DNA of 17,663 nt from Gemmatimonadota bacterium (GTDB lineage Bacteria; Gemmatimonadota; Gemmatimonadetes; Gemmatimonadales; Gemmatimonadaceae). The stretch spans positions 1 through 17,663 of the forward strand of contig JAEUJK010000077.1 of NCBI GenBank assembly GCA_016794735.1, given 5' to 3'. The position numbers and the translations under genes are program-made. Positions within the stretch are counted from its first letter, which is position 1, and each line of letters starts with the position of its first letter. This document shows, in pieces, positions 15,642 to 17,663 of this stretch. The notes below the pieces were generated by a model. It made no database searches. It had not been told where the DNA came from and saw only the letters and a program-made list of their open reading frames with translations.

Positions 15642-16525
15642 CCGCTCCCCATGTCCGCGGCGTCCGCGTCGCACAACTCGGCGTCCTCGCCAATGCCGCC
15701 CTCGCCATCACCAAGCTGGTGGCCGGCTTCCTCGGCAACAGCTACGCGCTGGTGGCCGACGCCATCGAGTCGTCCGCCGACATCCTCTCCTCGCTGATCG
15801 TCTGGGGCGGGCTGCGGGTCGCGAGTCGTGAACCCGACGCGTCGTATCCCTTCGGCTACGGGCGCGCGGAGACACTCGCCGGCGCCACGGTCGCGATCAT
15901 GCTGCTGGGTGCGGCCCTCGTGATCGCCTTCGAGGCAGTGATCGAGATCCGCACCCCGCACCACAGCCCTGCCCCGTGGACACTCGGTGTGCTCGTCGGC
16001 GTGATCGTCATCAAGTGGTGGCTGTCGCGACACGTCGGATCGGTCGCCACCGAGATCTCATCGACCGCGGTCCGCTCCGACGCCTGGCACCACCTCAGTG
16101 ACGCCATCACGTCGACGGCCGCGTTCATCGGCATCTCCATCGCCGTCTGGGGTGGACCCGGCTGGGAAAGCGCCGACGACTGGGCGGCCCTCGTGGCCGC
16201 CGCGGTCATCCTGTACAACGGCGGGCACATGCTCGCCGAGTCCATGGGCGAGTTGATGGATCGCGCGGTAGCCCCCTCGCTGCTGGAAACGATCCGCGGC
16301 GCGGCGGAGGGTGTGGACGGCGTCCGGGCCACCGAGAAGCTGGCGGCGCGCAAGAGCGGGCTGCATTTCCGTGTCACCATCCACGTCCAGGCCGATCCGC
16401 ACCTCTCGCTCCACGAGGCCCACATCCTCGGCGGCAAGGTGAAGGGCGCCATCCGGGCACGCCTGCCTAACGTCCAGTCCGTCCTGGTGCACATGGAGCC
16501 GTTCGAGGGCGCCCCGCCCCCGTGA
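15638..16525 (+). CDS. Cation diffusion facilitator (CDF) metal transporter
   Basis: A 295-residue inner-membrane metal/proton antiporter with about six helices (near 12-32, 36-60, 81-103, 114-130, 156-172, 182-200) and a cytosolic C-terminal dimer domain (about 210-292). By alignment with FieF/YiiP, the transport-site residues are E44, D48, H151 and D155; FieF has Asp at the first of these. PFGYGRAETLAG (71-82) replaces the usual FGHGK with FGYGR. The C-terminal domain has the family pattern LHFRVTIHVQADPHLSLHEAH and NVQSVLVHMEP. The metal is probably Zn, Fe or Mn; the Asp-to-Glu change makes prediction unsafe. The start overlaps the GHL10 stop by 4 bp (ATGA), so co-translation is likely. 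Confidence 0.92.
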   Translation: MTAPHVRGVRVAQLGVLANAALAITKLVAGFLGNSYALVADAIESSADILSSLIVWGGLRVASREPDASYPFGYGRAETLAGATVAIMLLGAALVIAFEAVIEIRTPHHSPAPWTLGVLVGVIVIKWWLSRHVGSVATEISSTAVRSDAWHHLSDAITSTAAFIGISIAVWGGPGWESADDWAALVAAAVILYNGGHMLAESMGELMDRAVAPSLLETIRGAAEGVDGVRATEKLAARKSGLHFRVTIHVQADPHLSLHEAHILGGKVKGAIRARLPNVQSVLVHMEPFEGAPPP

Positions 16526-16560
16526 GTCGGCGGATGGTGGTGCCGGTCGCCCGCGCGCGG

Positions 16561-16566
16561 TAGGTT
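16561..16566 (+). promoter_or_regulatory. Candidate -10 box of MFS gene
   Basis: TAGGTT, identical to the boxes before both tRNA-Pro copies, lies in the 61-bp gap after the CDF gene. Transcription would start near 16573, leaving a leader of about 14 bases before ATG 16587. No clear ribosome site precedes the ATG. Confidence 0.35.
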
Positions 16567-16586
16567 CCCGCGCCCTCACCCCCGGC

Positions 16587-17663
16587 ATGAACGCCACCTC
16601 CCCCTCGTCCAAGCGCCTCGTCTGGCTCCTCGCCGCCGTGACCCTCGTCGGCTACGCGCTGCGAACGAACATCACGATCGCGCAGGAGTACATGGCCCCG
16701 GACCTGGGGCTGACCATGGCCGACATGGGAGTCATCTCGGCGTGGGGATTCCAGTTCGTGTACGCGATCTTCCAGCTCCCCGGCGGATTCCTGGGTGACC
16801 GCTTCGGTGCCCGGCTGATCCTCGGGCTCTCGATCCTCGGCTGGAGCGTCGCAAACCTGTGGTCCGGCGTCACCGTGTCCTCGACCGGGCTCGCCTTCCT
16901 TTCATTGTTTGCCACACGCATCCTGCTCGGGATGACGCAGGCACCGACCTTCCCGGTCGCGGCCCTCGCGGTCACGCGCCACGTGCCGGCGGATCGCCGC
17001 GTGGGCGCGGTCTCCATGTACATCGCCAGCTCCATGCTGGGCGCGGCGTTGGCGCCGCTGGTCCTTGCGCCACTGATGGTGGCACTGGGCTGGCGTGCGG
17101 TCTTTGCCGCCAGCGGGGCGGTTGGCCTCGCCATGACCGCCATCTGGTTTGCGCTGGCGCCGAGGGATGACGCCCCGACGATCGAACGCCCCATGCGCGC
17201 GCTGGGCGCGCAGGTGCGCGAGTCGCTCGCCCTCCTGCGCGATCGCAACCTGCTCGTGCTGTCCACGAGTTACTTCCTGCACTCGGCGGTGCACTTCGTG
17301 TTCGTGTACTGGTTCTTCCGCTACCTCACGGAGGGCCGTGGCTTCAGCGTGCTGGCGAGTGGCGGCTGGGGGAGCATCCCCAACCTCATGGCCTTTGCCG
17401 TCGCCCCGCTGATCGGGCTCGGGATCGATCGCTGGAGCCGTACGATCGACGCCCCGCGTGCGCGTCGGCGCGCCGCGATGGCGTCGCTGATCACCTCCGC
17501 CACCCTCGTTGCCATCGGGGCCAACCTGCCGAGTGCCACGCTCGCGATCCTCGCGTTAGGCGCCTCGGTCGCCCTGATCTCCAGCACCGAGTCACCGTTC
17601 TGGACGACGGCCGCCGCGCTCGGGCGCGACAACCCCGGCTCGGCCGGCGGCGTCCTCAACCTC
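16587..17663 (+). CDS. MFS transporter, ACS-like (partial, cut by window end)
   Basis: The frame runs open from ATG 16587 to the window end, 359 codons, so the C-terminus is missing. It is a major facilitator superfamily permease with hydrophobic helices throughout. The N-terminal part resembles the anion:cation symporter (ACS, sugar-acid/phthalate) group: YALRTNITIAQEYMAPDLGLTMADMGVISAWGFQFVYAIFQLPGGFLGDRFGAR holds the helix 2-3 loop signature GxLxDRxGxR. MTQAPTFPVAALAVTRHVP and SMYIASSMLGAALAPL fit helices 4-5, and the last visible residues, NPGSAGGVLNL, match the helix 11 region of that group. Roughly one helix remains beyond the window. Substrate unknown; an organic anion is typical. It may be read with the CDF gene or from its own promoter in the 61-bp gap. 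Confidence 0.9.
   Translation, partial: MNATSPSSKRLVWLLAAVTLVGYALRTNITIAQEYMAPDLGLTMADMGVISAWGFQFVYAIFQLPGGFLGDRFGARLILGLSILGWSVANLWSGVTVSSTGLAFLSLFATRILLGMTQAPTFPVAALAVTRHVPADRRVGAVSMYIASSMLGAALAPLVLAPLMVALGWRAVFAASGAVGLAMTAIWFALAPRDDAPTIERPMRALGAQVRESLALLRDRNLLVLSTSYFLHSAVHFVFVYWFFRYLTEGRGFSVLASGGWGSIPNLMAFAVAPLIGLGIDRWSRTIDAPRARRRAAMASLITSATLVAIGANLPSATLAILALGASVALISSTESPFWTTAAALGRDNPGSAGGVLNL

Noticed and set aside
14133..15674. 513-codon minus-strand frame opposite the GHL10 gene
   Set aside because: Antisense shadow; the plus frame has a signal peptide and ordered family motifs.

Overview
This is a GC-rich stretch of bacterial chromosome with closely packed genes. The gene mix suggests a Gemmatimonadota-like or similar high-GC environmental bacterium: a LytS-type kinase with a LytTR regulator, a DUF4136 lipoprotein, several lipoproteins with clear lipoboxes, Ku plus three-domain LigD, and a GHL10-type glycosidase-like lipoprotein. 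The phylum is an inference; nothing here fixes it. No insertion sequence, phage gene or CRISPR array is visible.

Region 1 (1-569) is a decayed tRNA-Pro locus. One intact tRNA-Pro(GGG) lies at 339-412, followed by a perfect 11-bp hairpin. Upstream is a broken copy whose 5' half and leader are kept, but which carries a 59-bp insertion made of two GC-rich hairpins at the anticodon arm. Downstream is a 3' remnant with a degenerate copy of the trailing hairpin.

Region 2 (570-5219, minus strand) is a signalling block. Transcription order is a membrane histidine kinase, a LytTR response regulator, a stand-alone receiver protein, then a predicted outer-membrane protein of the phenol-MetA type. The kinase is unusual: it is a kinase plus a pseudokinase in one polypeptide. 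Each half has four predicted membrane helices and a LytS-like core, but the second half has Glu in place of the catalytic His and lacks the ATP-binding glycine boxes.

Region 3 (5487-6788) holds an SGNH-hydrolase lipoprotein and a DUF4136 lipoprotein, convergent with 3 bp between them.

Region 4 (6979-14164) is a DNA-repair island: a UvrD/PcrA-like helicase with an intact DEDDh exonuclease domain inserted before motif V; Ku, whose stop overlaps the start of a DUF72 gene; and, divergent from Ku, a LigD with phosphoesterase-ligase-polymerase order. Ku and LigD are the two core proteins of bacterial non-homologous end joining.

Region 5 (14157-17663) continues on the plus strand. A GHL10-like lipoprotein overlaps the end of LigD by 8 bp, a cation-efflux (CDF) transporter overlaps that gene by 4 bp, and an MFS transporter is cut by the window end.

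Two window-wide signals stand out. TANNTT boxes sit at -12 to -7 of the start codons of the helicase and LigD genes, suggesting leaderless transcripts; the same type of box precedes both tRNA copies and the MFS gene. The octamer CGTTAGGC also recurs inside coding regions, where it accounts for much of the rare TTA leucine codon use.
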